Source of the DNA: Prosapia bicincta
Lineage: Eukaryota > Arthropoda > Insecta > Hemiptera > Cercopidae
Length of the DNA: 64,000 nt
Direction: 5' to 3'
NCBI GenBank assembly: GCA_036971475.1
Contig: JBAIZL010000008.1
Coordinates: 32,771,212-32,835,211 of the forward strand
In this document: positions 45,550 to 55,810 of the stretch, piece after piece
Numbering within the stretch: position 1 is the stretch's first letter
Layout of the letters: every line of letters starts with the position of its first letter
Made by a program: the position numbers and the translations under genes
The notes under the pieces: generated by a model
What the model was told of the DNA's origin: nothing
The model's database searches: none
Seen by the model: the letters and a program-made list of their open reading frames with translations, nothing else

Positions 45550-46220
45550 GTAAGTACAACTTACCTTTAACAATTAAAGACAATGATTTATATATTCATT
45601 ACTTTTATAGACATCATATGAATATATTTGTAGATCAGTTGTAACTAAAGATAACTATGTCCATATGTAACTATTATTTTGAAGTCTTATATAAATTTAT
45701 GTATTCTAAATATCATTTCTTGTTAGTAAAAATGTAAGTAATTATTCCTTTAATTTTTGTCGGAGTAGAAATATATGGAATTGAATGGACACTATGTTCA
45801 TGGTTATTTACACTGAGATTTTTCAAATGTTTTTCAAGACATAACTAATTTCAGTATCTATATTCAATAACTTTAAAAGCCACATGTTTAATGTTTTTAA
45901 AATATATAGTACTTGTAACATATTTAAAGGCGATGCTTTATATCTAGTATTACTAATGCTCAAAACATATTTCCCTTTTTCCAATACCTGGGGTCTATTG
46001 TGCCATTATTTAAGCACTCTCCTTATGAGCTTTTTCTTATTTTTATTCCTACAAGGGGCATAGGAGGGGTGTCACTCCTTTATTATCCTAATGGATAAAC
46101 GGGCTGCCTCAAATAAGCTAATCTCTCAAGGACTGCCAAACTTGGAGGTTTTATGTCCCTGTAATCTTACCTATTATTCATGATCCTTTGTCTATGTCAT
46201 TTGTAAAAATTTAACAAAAC
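45550..46220. other. MED23 intron, nothing recognised
   Basis: AT-rich intron sequence before the first PLE of a 10.3-kb intron. Confidence 0.55.
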
Positions 46221-46228
46221 TGCTCACA

Positions 46229-46297
<69 letters not shown>
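46229..46297. repeat. (TA)n microsatellite
   Basis: TA run bordering the PLE-B2 palindrome; a second run follows at 46677-46725, then (GT)n to 46762. Confidence 0.95.
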
Positions 46298-46300
<3 letters not shown>

Positions 46301-46388
46301 TTTTTTGGACTAGGAGACTGACAGACTTACCTTGGTAAGAGTCCACTCTGTAGTCTTGAAATAGAAACACATAAAAGCACTTAAACAA

Positions 46389-46426
46389 TGATATATTTCA
46401 ACCACACAGTGGTCTTTGTCAATCGA
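46389..46426 (-). ncRNA. PLE-B2 hammerhead-like motif
   Basis: TTGACAA core (complement 46416-46422), hairpin ACCAC-tgt-GTGGT, GAAATATATC; weak stem I. Confidence 0.4.
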
Positions 46427-46516
46427 ATAGAAAACACAAAAAGAAATATGAGAGAATGAAATAAAATAGTGAACTATTTTATTTCATTCTCTCATATTTC
46501 TTTTTGTGTTTTCTAT

Positions 46517-46555
46517 TCGATTGACAAAGACCACTGTGTGGTTGAAATATATCAT
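46517..46555 (+). ncRNA. PLE-B2 hammerhead-like motif
   Basis: Plus-strand twin of 46389-46426 with core TTGACAA at 46521-46527. Confidence 0.4.
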
Positions 46556-46673
46556 TGTTTAAGTGCTTTTATGTGTTTCTATTTCAAGACTACAGAGTGG
46601 ACTCTTACCAAGGTAAGTCTGTCGGTCTCCTAGTCCAAAAAATCTAAATAATCTTTACCAACCAAAACTAACC

Positions 46674-46762
<89 letters not shown>

Positions 46763-46764
<2 letters not shown>

Positions 46765-46990
46765 AATATCAAATAAGTTGTCCTGTTACAATTATTCTCA
46801 AGATTAAATAATATACACTAATTACAGGAATAATTTATTGAATAATACGCTCAAAGCTTTTCGTTGGTTGACATTACCAACATACTCAGGAATTACTAAG
46901 AATGACAAAAGAACACAGTTCTTATTAACTTCTATTAACTTCATAAAGTTGGTGCAACGGAAAAATAATGGACAACGTAAAATATCAATA
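46763..46990 (-). mobile_element. PLE-D-like end and PLE-C scrap
   Basis: 46848-46892 on the minus strand reads CCTGAGTATGTTGG...CCAACGAAAAGCTTTG, a PLE-D ribozyme with a damaged core (CTGAGTA). 46925-46985 on the plus strand is a PLE-C leader (GTTGGTGCAACGGAAAAATA). Confidence 0.5.
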
Positions 46991-46994
46991 TATA

Positions 46995-48309
46995 CGAAGT
47001 CTGTTCAGAAAATACGCGGACTGAGGTCATAAAAAAATGTACTTTATCTGGAAGTTACATGTCTGGGTCTCCTTCAAAGTACTATTCTCCCCAACGCACA
47101 CACTTATCCCAACGGTGTTTCCACTTGTTAAAACAGTTCTGGTTCGCTTCTTTTGTGATGGCGTTCAGCTCCTTAATCGCATTTGCCTTAATCTCCGAAA
47201 TCGTTTTAAATCTTCCTTTGAGGGGTTTTTTGAATTTTGGGAATAAGAAAAAGTCACAAGGAGCAAGGTCAGGTGAGTAGGGGGGGGGGAAGAACAGTGA
47301 TCAAGAGTTTGGTCAAAAACTCATGAGTTCTGAGTGCTGAGTGAGCTGGAGCGTTGTCGTGATGGAAAAACCCGTTATCACTTCTCCACAGTTCTGACCT
47401 TTTGCGTTGGACGGCGTCCCTCAGACGTTTCAGTACTTCAATGTAGGTAATCTGGTTGACTGTAGAGCATTCAGGGATGTACTCGTAGTAAACAACACCC
47501 TTAGCATTAAAAAAAAACTGTTAGCATCACCTTGACATTCTACCAAACTTGGCGAGCTTTTTTGGGTCTTGCGGACGTTTGACTCACCCATTGGGTTGAT
47601 TGGACCTTCATTTCAATGTTGTAACCATACACCCATGATTTATCACCGGTTATAATTCTTGACAATAAGTTCTCATCTTCATTTGAACGATCAAGCATTC
47701 CCGACAAACCTGGATGCGATTGGCTTTTTGGTCGTCGGTCATTAGGCGTGGTACAAATTTCGCAGCGACGCGGTGCATCTTCAATTTTTCGGTCAAAATC
47801 TTGTAACAAGATCCAACTGATATCCCACACTCTTCGGAAAGCTCCCTAATGGTCAGATGTCGATTTTCACGCACCAGGGTGTTGATTTTGTCAACGTGCG
47901 GGTCGTCAGTTGACGTTGAAGGACGTCCAGGACACTCATCGTCATCAATCGACTGTCGGCCAACCGTGAAACGTTCATGCCACTTGAAACATGCAGTACG
48001 CTTCATGACAACATCGCCATAGGCCATGTTAAGCATGGCAAATGTTTCTGTTGTAGATTTCCCTAGTTTTACACAAAATTTGACAGCAATTCATTGCTCC
48101 TTCAGGCTGTCCATTTTAAAATCCGACAAACGAAAATACCACTCTTTACTAATCTGCGTGTAACTCATCAACAAATGAAGACATCTGCGACTGAAATACC
48201 GCGTTTTAATCAGCTGATTTATACAAACCTAGCAACACCAAGCGGATTCTCCTGAAACTAACTTGAGCCGCATAATTCAAACAGTCCGCGTATTTTTTTA
48301 ACAGACCTC

Positions 48310-48310
<1 letters not shown>
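46995..48310 (-). mobile_element. Mariner element, full length but disabled
   Basis: 1316 bp with ends CGAAGTCTGTTCAGAAAATA and, inverted, TGAGGTCTGTTAAAAAAATA. Minus-strand transposase. N-terminus LKEQ*IAVKFCVKLGKS with an in-frame TGA, HTH region in 47650-48036 (ACFKWHERFTVGRQSIDDDE, RPSTSTDDPHVDKI), a -1 frameshift near 47700, ITGDKSWVYGYN (first Asp) in 47540-47830, a TAG near 47556, then FHHDNAPAHSALRTHEF (about 47320-47370) and YSPDLAPCDFFLFPKFKK (about 47230-47285), giving DD34D. All three lesions are shared with 56818-57720. Confidence 0.92.
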
Positions 48311-48314
<4 letters not shown>

Positions 48315-48363
<49 letters not shown>

Positions 48364-48365
48364 TT
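48315..48365. repeat. (TA)n microsatellite
   Basis: TA run separating the mariner from the PLE-C inverted pair. Confidence 0.9.
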
Positions 48366-48471
48366 GATATTTAACATTATCCATTGTTTTTCCGTTGCAC
48401 TGACTTTATGAAGTTAATATATTACTATGTGAGTAATTTTATCCACCATTAAGTGCAATAATTTTACCTTG

Positions 48472-48514
48472 AGTGATGAGGCACCTTTCGGTCGTTGACC
48501 ATTGTCGAATCACT
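48472..48514 (-). ncRNA. PLE-C hammerhead-like motif
   Basis: Core TCGACAA, stem II GGTC-aac-GACC, stem III AGG-tg-CCT, stem I AGTGAT/ATCACT. Confidence 0.5.
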
Positions 48515-48518
48515 GATT

Positions 48519-50207
48519 TTACTCTGCTGTGGATGCTACGTCCGTGAAGCCGGTGTTTGTTGACGTTACACGCACTTTTTCTTGATCTGTGTGTATGATA
48601 TTTCTGTATAGTATGTCTTCTGTATATGTTGTTTGTAGATTCATTAAGTTGTTGTGTATGTTTTTATAAATGTGGTATTTTTCTAGTGAGTTTAGTTCTA
48701 TTGGGTTGTTATTTATTTCTAGTATGGTTAGGTTATTTTCGTAATTTATTTCGTGTTTATGGGATATTAGGTGTGCTGCAACATTTGATACTTTAGAATT
48801 TTTATTTTTGAATGCTCTATAATGTTCTTCAAATCTTATTTTAAATGTTCTGGTTGTTTTTCCTATGTAAAAAGCGTTACAGTTGTTGCATGTGATTTTG
48901 TAAATTCCTGATAGGTTATGTTTTTCTGAATTTGTTATGTGGTTTGTGTTATTAAGATATTTTATTATTTTGTTGTTTGGTTTGTAAGTTGGAGTGTAGT
49001 ATTCTTTGTTGTATATATTTGTTATTTTTTCTATTTTGTTATTGGTGTATTTATATTTTAGGTAGATTTTTTTATTTTTATTATTTTCGTGTTCCGGTTG
49101 TAGTGTTGTGTTGAGGTTAGGTTTTTTTGTGAATTTATTGTATATATTTTTTATAATGTGTTTGTTGTATCCATTTTCTATTGCTATTTTTGTAATGTTA
49201 TCTAATTCTTCATTTAATTTTTGTTTGTTATCCTGTGTGTATTTTATTGCTTTATTTATCATGTTACTGTAAGTGTTAATTTTGTGTGTCCAGGGGTGGT
49301 TAGATTTGTAGTGTATTGTGGTGTTGTTGGAAGTAGGTTTCCTGTATACTGTAGTTTCTATTTTATTATCATTTATATTTAAAGTAATGTCGAGGAAGTT
49401 GATTGTTCTATTTGTTTCTGTTTCAACGGTGAATTGTATGTTTTCGTTGTATGTATTTAGTTTGTTTAATATTATGACGTGTTCGTTGTGAATGGTAGGT
49501 TGGTATATTACAAGTATATCGTCTACATATCTTGTCCATAGTGAGATATTGTGTGTGTTTATTATAGGTTTAATTATTATTTGTTCAAAGTGTTGTAAAT
49601 ATATTTCTGACATGACAGATGATATGGGTGAACCCATGGGGAGTCCTGTTGTTTGTTTATAATATTTATTGTTAAATTGGAAGTAATTTTGGTTACATAT
49701 GTGTTTGGTTAGCGTAATGATACTATCTATTATGTTTCTTTTTTCATTATTGTGTATCAGTTTGTTTTTTATTATTTCTATGGTTTCTTCTATTGGGATA
49801 CTAGGGTACATGTTAGTTATGTCATAACTTATTATTTTTGTGTTGCTGTTTGTTTTTATCGTTTTTATTTTATTAATTAATTCGTATCCATTTTTTATAT
49901 TGTATGTGTTGTTGATATGTATTTTAGATCTTAGGATTTTGTCTAGAATTTTTGCGATTATGTAAGATGGTGCTGTTGTGAAATTTATTAGTGGTCTAAA
50001 TGGTGTGTTGGGTTTGTGGATTTTAGGTATCCCTGATAATACGGGTGCGCATGGTTTGAATGGGTATAATCTTGTGTGGTATTTTAATTTATTGTTATAG
50101 TTTAGGGTGTTACGGTGAGTGACTATTAAGTTTTTTATTGTAATAAGGTATTTGTTAGTTGGGTCTGGGATTTGTTCGTATTTATTTTCTTTTATGTAGT
50201 TAGTCAT
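48519..50207 (-). CDS. PLE-C RT / GIY-YIG, longest intact domain pair
   Basis: 562 uninterrupted codons containing both catalytic domains in one frame: GIPKIHKPNTPFRPL, SYDITNMYPSIP, TTGLPMGSPISS, LWTRYVDDILVIY, INFLDITL, then HNLSGIYKITCNNCNAFYIG and FKIRFEEHYRAF, ending TSTNTGFTDVASTAE. The frame continues upstream of the first Met to the truncation point (50291). It shows that RT and GIY-YIG are a single polypeptide in PLE-C. The 24.4-27.0 kb copy differs by a one-base deletion; this copy lacks the N-terminal ~270 residues. Confidence 0.93.
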   Translation of the reverse strand: MTNYIKENKYEQIPDPTNKYLITIKNLIVTHRNTLNYNNKLKYHTRLYPFKPCAPVLSGIPKIHKPNTPFRPLINFTTAPSYIIAKILDKILRSKIHINNTYNIKNGYELINKIKTIKTNSNTKIISYDITNMYPSIPIEETIEIIKNKLIHNNEKRNIIDSIITLTKHICNQNYFQFNNKYYKQTTGLPMGSPISSVMSEIYLQHFEQIIIKPIINTHNISLWTRYVDDILVIYQPTIHNEHVIILNKLNTYNENIQFTVETETNRTINFLDITLNINDNKIETTVYRKPTSNNTTIHYKSNHPWTHKINTYSNMINKAIKYTQDNKQKLNEELDNITKIAIENGYNKHIIKNIYNKFTKKPNLNTTLQPEHENNKNKKIYLKYKYTNNKIEKITNIYNKEYYTPTYKPNNKIIKYLNNTNHITNSEKHNLSGIYKITCNNCNAFYIGKTTRTFKIRFEEHYRAFKNKNSKVSNVAAHLISHKHEINYENNLTILEINNNPIELNSLEKYHIYKNIHNNLMNLQTTYTEDILYRNIIHTDQEKVRVTSTNTGFTDVASTAE

Positions 50208-50310
50208 TGAATCGATATATTTGGTATTTTCTATTATTACTGGAGTATTTGTTTTATCTGATTTTAATATTAAGTAGTCGTTGTTTTCTAGTCAGTGCAA
50301 CGGAAAAACA

Positions 50311-52876
50311 ATGGATAATGTTAAATATCAAGAATTCAATACCTACCAAGGTAAACAACTGTACCGTAAATATCTTAATCTAAAAATCAAACTCCAGAAT
50401 TGCATCAACAAAATACAGTTTAATAAAAAATGTTTAACACTTAATATAACACCAAAATACGCAAAATTACACATAAAAAATAAACAAAACACTATTATCA
50501 ATAAAGCAACAAAAATAGCAGAATCACACATTATTAAACAAAACATTAAAGCTGCCTACCATAAAAAAAAGCCAAATCAATTTACAACTATACACAACCA
50601 ATTTGGAAATAATGAAAACTTTTGACACACTCACACCTATTATTCACGAAAAAACACAACAAATTATAATAAAACATAAAACAAACACTATTAACAGACA
50701 AAACAAAAAAATCGAAAATTTATCAAAACAACTTAACCTAAAAAATAGCCTAGAACCAATCCACACATCAAAACAACAACATAACCTAAAAAAATAGCCT
50801 AGAACCAACCCACACCTCTAACAATAATAAATTCATAAACTTAACTAAAACACAATTTACTGAAAAAGAAAAAATAATAATAACAAATTCCTTCAAATAT
50901 AACCTACCTAACTTCAACAAAAAACAAATAATAAAAAACCTAATAGTTGACACAGAATCTAACATCCACAAAATTACCCACCAAAATACTGAACACATAA
51001 GAAATAATATTAATAATAAAATTAACCTAATAAAAACGGAAAAAAACAAAAAAACGGAACAATATATTAATAAAAAAGAAATTATAAAACTCAGAGAAAA
51101 ACTAGAAAACAACGACTACTTAATATTAAAATCAGATAAAACAAATACTCCAGTAATAATAGAAAATACCAAATATATCGATTCAATGACTAACTACATA
51201 AAAGAAAATAAATACGAACAAATCCCAGACCCAACTAACAAATACCTTATTACAATAAAAAACTTAATAGTCACTCACCGTAACACCCTAAACTATAACA
51301 ATAAATTAAAATACCACACAAGATTATACCCATTCAAACCATGCGCGCCCGTATTATCAGGGATACCTAAAATCCACAAACCCAACACACCATTTAGACC
51401 ACTAATAAATTTCACAACAGCACCATCTTACATAATCGCAAAAATTCTAGACAAAATCCTAAGATCTAAAATACATATCAACAACACATACAATATAAAA
51501 AATGGATACGAATTAATTAATAAAATAAAAACGATAAAAACAAACAGCAACACAAAAATAATAAGTTATGACATAACTAACATGTACCCTAGTATCCCAA
51601 TAGAAGAAACCATAGAAATAATAAAAAACAAACTGATACACAATAACGAAAAAAGAAACATAATAGATAGTATCATTACGCTAACCAAACACATATGTAA
51701 CCAAAATTACTTCCAATTTAACAATAAATATTATAAACAAACAACAGGACTCCCCATGGGTTCACCCATATCATCTGTCATGTCAGAAATATATTTACAA
51801 CACTTTGAACAAATAATAATTAAACCTATAATAAACACACACAATATCTCACTATGGACAAGACATGTAGACGATATACTTGTAATATACCAACCTACCA
51901 TTCACAACGAACACGTCATAATATTAAACAAACTAAATACATACAACGAAAACATACAATTCACCGTTGAAACAGAAACAAATAGAACAATCAACTTCCT
52001 CGACATTACTTTAAATATAAATGATAATAAAATAGAAACTACAGTATACAGGAAACCTACTTCCAACAACACCACAATACACTACAAATCTAACCACCCC
52101 TGGACACACAAAATTAACACTTACAGTAACATGATAAATAAAGCAATAAAATACACACAGGATAACAAATAAAAATTAAATGAAGAATTAGATAACATTA
52201 CAAAAATAGCAATAGAAAATGGATACAACAAACACATTATAAAAAATATATACAATAAATTCACAAAAAAACCTAACCTCAACACAACACTACAACCGGA
52301 ACACGAAAATAATAAAAATAAAAAAATCTACCTAAAATATAAATACACCAATAACAAAATAGAAAAAATAACAAATATATACAACAAAGAATACTACACT
52401 CCAACTTACAAACCAAACAACAAAATAATAAAATATCTTAATAACACAAACCACATAACAAATTCAGAAAAACATAACCTATCAGGAATTTACAAAATCA
52501 CATGCAACAACTGTAACGCTTTTTACATAGGAAAAACAACCAGAACATTTAAAATAAGATTTGAAGAACATTATAGAGCATTCAAAAATAAAAATTCTAA
52601 AGTATCAAATGTTGCAGCACACCTAATATCCCATAAACACGAAATAACAAATTACGAAAATAACCTAACCATACTAGAAATAAATAACAACCCAATAGAA
52701 CTAAACTCACTAGAAAAATACCACATTTATAAAAACATACACAACAACTTAATGAATCTACAAACAACATATACAGAAGACATACTATACAGAAATATCA
52801 TACACACAGATCAAGAAAAAGTGCGTGTAACGTCAACAAACACCGGCTTCACGGACGTAGCATCCACAGCAGAGTA
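50311..52876 (+). pseudogene. PLE-C RT / GIY-YIG with frameshifts and nonsense codon
   Basis: Starts ATGGATAATGTTAAATATCA (50311). Frameshift in an A-run near 50565 (HKKKPNQFTT instead of HKKSQINLQL), another A-run shift and stop near 50790, then an open RT (51186-52172) reading GIPKIHKPNTPFRPL and SYDITNMYPSIP. The catalytic box is RHVDD where other copies have RYVDD. A CAA to TAA change at 52170-52172 ends it. GIY-YIG sequence then continues in frame to 52876 (NLSGIYKITCNNCNAFYIGK). Confidence 0.88.
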
Positions 52877-52881
52877 AAATC

Positions 52882-52924
52882 AGTGATTCGACAATGGTCA
52901 ACGACCGAAAGGTGCCTCATCACT
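52882..52924 (+). ncRNA. PLE-C hammerhead-like motif
   Basis: Core TCGACAA, stem II GGTC-aac-GACC, GAAA, stem III AGG-tg-CCT, stem I AGTGAT/ATCACT. Confidence 0.5.
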
Positions 52925-52983
52925 CAAGGTAAAATTATTGCACTTAATGGTGGATAAAATTACTCACATAGTAATATATTAAC

Positions 52984-52985
<2 letters not shown>

Positions 52986-53045
<60 letters not shown>
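52986..53045. repeat. (TA)n microsatellite
   Basis: 60-bp TA run at the 3' end of the PLE-C pair. Confidence 0.95.
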
Positions 53046-53046
<1 letters not shown>

Positions 53047-53406
53047 TATATGGTTTAAATGAATACCTATTTAGTTTTGAATGGAGTGATTTAAATGAGC
53101 TGACATCGATCTAGCAGTCCTTAACATAAAAGAAACAGAAAGGCAAAGGAATTTTCTCTTAGCCCTCAAAGGGTTAAATTAGAGAAATTAATCCACATGT
53201 AAAGATATAGCAGGTAAAGATCTTGATATTTTTTTTGTAAAATAGAGGGGCACCTCATAAAGTAGATGTGATAGAATCTTCATGTAGCTTTGTCTCAAGT
53301 CACCTAGTTGTCCATCAGGATACAGGTTACACAGAAATACAGCAGACACAGTGAATATAAAACATATCTGACTATAATGATTCAAATGGAAATGCCCTTG
53401 TATATA
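53046..53406. other. MED23 intron, nothing recognised
   Basis: AT-rich; CAAAGGGTTAA at 53166-53176 resembles the right end of the TTAA-flanked elements but has no partner. Confidence 0.45.
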
Positions 53407-53830
53407 CAGTAGAGTATCAATAATCCATGGTAGATCGGACAGAGACCCTCTCGGATTACATGGACATGTGTTCCTATGCATAGAAAAAAACAGGAGTTTT
53501 ATGAACCCTAATACTATATTTAAAAATGCACTAAATAAGTTTACAGAACCTAATATGAACATATCTTGGAAGCCTGACTCTCCGTTGCATACCGTATGCC
53601 TATAAACATTTCTTGGAAGCCCGACTCATTTCTTTTGCATACTGTATTGATATAAACATTTTTTGGAAGTCTGACTTATTTTCTTTGCATACCGTATTGA
53701 TATAAACATATCTTGGAAGACCAACTCATTTCTTTTGTACACCTAATAGCTATAAACATTTCTTGGAAGCGTCACTTATCATTTTCTTTCTCAACAGATA
53801 AAATTAACTCAAATAGAAATATCGGGACTC
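53407..53830. mobile_element. pogo-type MITE with expanded 50-bp minisatellite
   Basis: Begins CAGTAGAGTATCAATAATCC after TA and is collinear with the inverse of 41973-42292 (shared GACCGAGACCC/GACAGAGACCC, AGGAGTTTTATGAACCCTA). Between 53563 and 53775 a unit of about 50 bp (TTGGAAGCCCGACTCATTTC...) is repeated about 4.5 times versus 2 in the sister copy. The far end is degraded. Confidence 0.8.
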
Positions 53831-54457
53831 AAAATAAATAAAATCATTTCAGATAAAAGAATTGTTTTAATTTATATATTTGTTCAAAGCTTTTGCCGAT
53901 AAATGTTTTGGAATATTCAAGAAGAACAATGTTTCTCCTAATCATTGTTTTCCCTGAAGATGCTAATACATTTGGCAAAAAGCTTTGAACAAATATTTAA
54001 ATTAAAACATTTCTTGTATTTGAAATAGTTTTATTCATAATTATATTACAAGAAAACATATCATCATATCGCTTACACGTTAAAGTACTTAAACGAGAAT
54101 CATACTTAGTATATATGCGAGTAGACTTTCAAGAATTTTAATTATATGTCCTGATTTTCAAGTGTCATCTGAGACTCAAAATCTGATATTTATATTTAAA
54201 TCTAATATACATGAAATGCATTGTATACTTAATAGACATATCTTACCAAATTGCACCACTGCTAATCATGTTTCTAACATCTGTCCAATATATTTACCTC
54301 ATACTCATACATCTTCATATAAAACCCTAAAAAAATGTAGCTGCATTTGATCCACTACTGGAAATTAACTGCACAACTTTTGCTTGATATTTTAACCCTC
54401 CAAAATCATATTTTGCAAAGTGTGTCGTGGTGTGAATTGACTTATTTAAAAAAAACT
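53831..54457. other. Intron with an imperfect inverted repeat
   Basis: 53865-54005 is an interrupted palindrome (TTGTTCAAAGCTTTTGCC and GGCAAAAAGCTTTGAACAAA) with CCTGAAGATGC inside. It resembles PLE-D termini with decayed ribozyme cores (GAAA lost). The rest is featureless. Confidence 0.45.
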
Positions 54458-54690
54458 TTAATTACCTTTATTCACATGTACTAACTCTAATTACCTTTAT
54501 CCACTTGTACTAACTCTTAATTACCTTTATCCACTTGTACTAACTCTTAATTACCTTTACCCACTTGTACTAACTCTTAATTACCTTTATCCACTTGTAC
54601 AAACTCTAATTACCTTTATCCACTTGTACTAACTCTTAATTACCTTTATCCACTTGTACAAACTCTAATTACCTTTATCCACTTGTCCAT
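54458..54690. repeat. 30-bp minisatellite derived from a transposase tail
   Basis: About 7-8 units of AATTACCTTTATCCACTTGT + ACTAACTCTT. The last unit is continuous with the 3' end of the neighbouring transposase frame (minus strand GQVDKGN). Confidence 0.9.
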
Positions 54691-55683
54691 CTTGTAGGGT
54701 TCTTGGACGGTTCACATAAACAAGGGATTTCAAAAAACCCCATAGATAAAAATCACAAGGGGACAGATCGGGAGAGCGTGCCGGCCATTCCAAATCGCCT
54801 CTAATTGAGATAAGGCGCTCTGGAAAGTGTTCCCTTAAAACAGCCATCGATGCTCTTGAAGTGTGTGCTGTTGCACCGTCTTGTTGGAACCAAGTGTCCC
54901 CCAAATCCAACTCTTCTAGCCGTGAGAAAAAAAAATTCTGTAGCATGTTTACATACCGGTCCGAATTCACTGTCACTGTAACCTCATTTTCCTCAAAAAA
55001 CCAGGGACCAATAATTCCAGCTGAGGAAATTGCACACCACACTGTGACTTTTTGTGAATGCAAAGGCCTTCGATGCAATTCTCGAGGGTTGTTGTCAGCC
55101 CAGTAGCGCATGTTTTGTTTGTTAACCGACCCACACAAATGCAAAAATGGGCTTCGTCGCTAAAAAAAACATTAGCACCCTCGGGAACGACATCAAGAAG
55201 AAGCTCACACGCGTTCATCCGAGAATTGAAGTCACGTTCTGAAAGTTCCTGCACTATCGCCATCTTATAGAGATGAAAATGAAGATCATCACGAAGAATT
55301 CTTCTCACAGAACGATCGGATAGTTCAAGGGCAGATGTGTGTTTGCGCGCAGAACGCCGTGGTGATCGCAACATTGACGCTCTCACTGGTTCAATGTTCT
55401 CAGGTGATCAAACGGGCCGAGGGACTCCAGTTCTTCGTTTTGTCGCACATGCAGTTTGTCTGAATGTAGTGACCCATGTAACAAATGATTTGCGGTCTGG
55501 GACGGGAGCCAACGAGGCTAAATTAAAGCGATTCCGAAATGCGCGCTGTGTTGCAATAACCGAACATCCGCTTGAAAAGTAGGCTTCAACGGCAAAGGCA
55601 TGCTCCTCACTATTCCAACGCATGATGGCGACTGAAACGTGTCGGGACAAAACTTTACTGTACCCCGTCTTGAACGAGACCAC
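54665..55683 (-). pseudogene. DD41D Tc1/mariner transposase with DUF4817-like N-terminus
   Basis: Minus strand, three overlapping frames. 55408-55683: RWNSEEHAFAVEAYFSSGCS, RAFRNRFNL, a DUF4817-type helix-turn-helix. 54973-55386: LELSDRSVRRILRDDLHFHL then FSDEAHFCICVGRLT (first Asp). 54665-55144: VTVWCAISSAGIIGPWFFEE, DTWFQQDGATAHTSRASMAV (second Asp), WPARSPDLSPCDFYLWGFLK (third Asp). Spacing between the second and third Asp is 41 residues, as in the rosa group. Two frameshifts separate the frames. All catalytic residues persist, so the copy is fairly young. Confidence 0.88.
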
Positions 55684-55810
55684 TAGCGCTCCGCTACGAC
55701 ATCAATTAACTGGATGGCGAGCATTTAAAAAAAGGAAGTTATGCCTGTATTACTAATTTTTTATTTATTAATATTTACCAGAATTGTCAGTAATTCATTT
55801 CAATAATTAG

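Larger units (their letters stand above)
46298..46645. mobile_element. PLE-B2 terminal palindrome, 174-bp arms
   Basis: Mirror centre at 46471-46472 (AAAATAGTgaACTATTTT). The arms are the PLE-B2 3' UTR and terminus in opposite orientations, identical except for very few bases (for example CTGTCAG versus CTGTCGG). Hammerhead-like motifs lie at 46389-46426 (minus) and 46517-46555 (plus). Confidence 0.92.
48366..50291 (-). mobile_element. PLE-C 5'-truncated copy (left arm of giant inverted repeat)
   Basis: Minus-strand copy from the terminal repeat (48366-48516) to an abrupt 5' truncation at about 50291 (inside KLENNDYLILKSDK). It is joined head to head with the complete copy that begins at 50292. 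Confidence 0.92.
50292..52990 (+). mobile_element. PLE-C complete copy with several lesions (right arm)
   Basis: Plus-strand copy from leader GTGCAACGGAAAAACAATGG to the terminal repeat and (TA)n at 52986-53045. It lacks a 5' pseudo-LTR; instead the 48366-50291 copy is fused to its 5' end. The region 51102-52987 is the inverse of 48366-50291. Confidence 0.92.

Noticed and set aside
53865..54005. Functional hammerhead in the 53.9-kb inverted repeat
   Set aside because: CTGAAGA is present in one arm but GAAA is lost in both and stem I does not pair.
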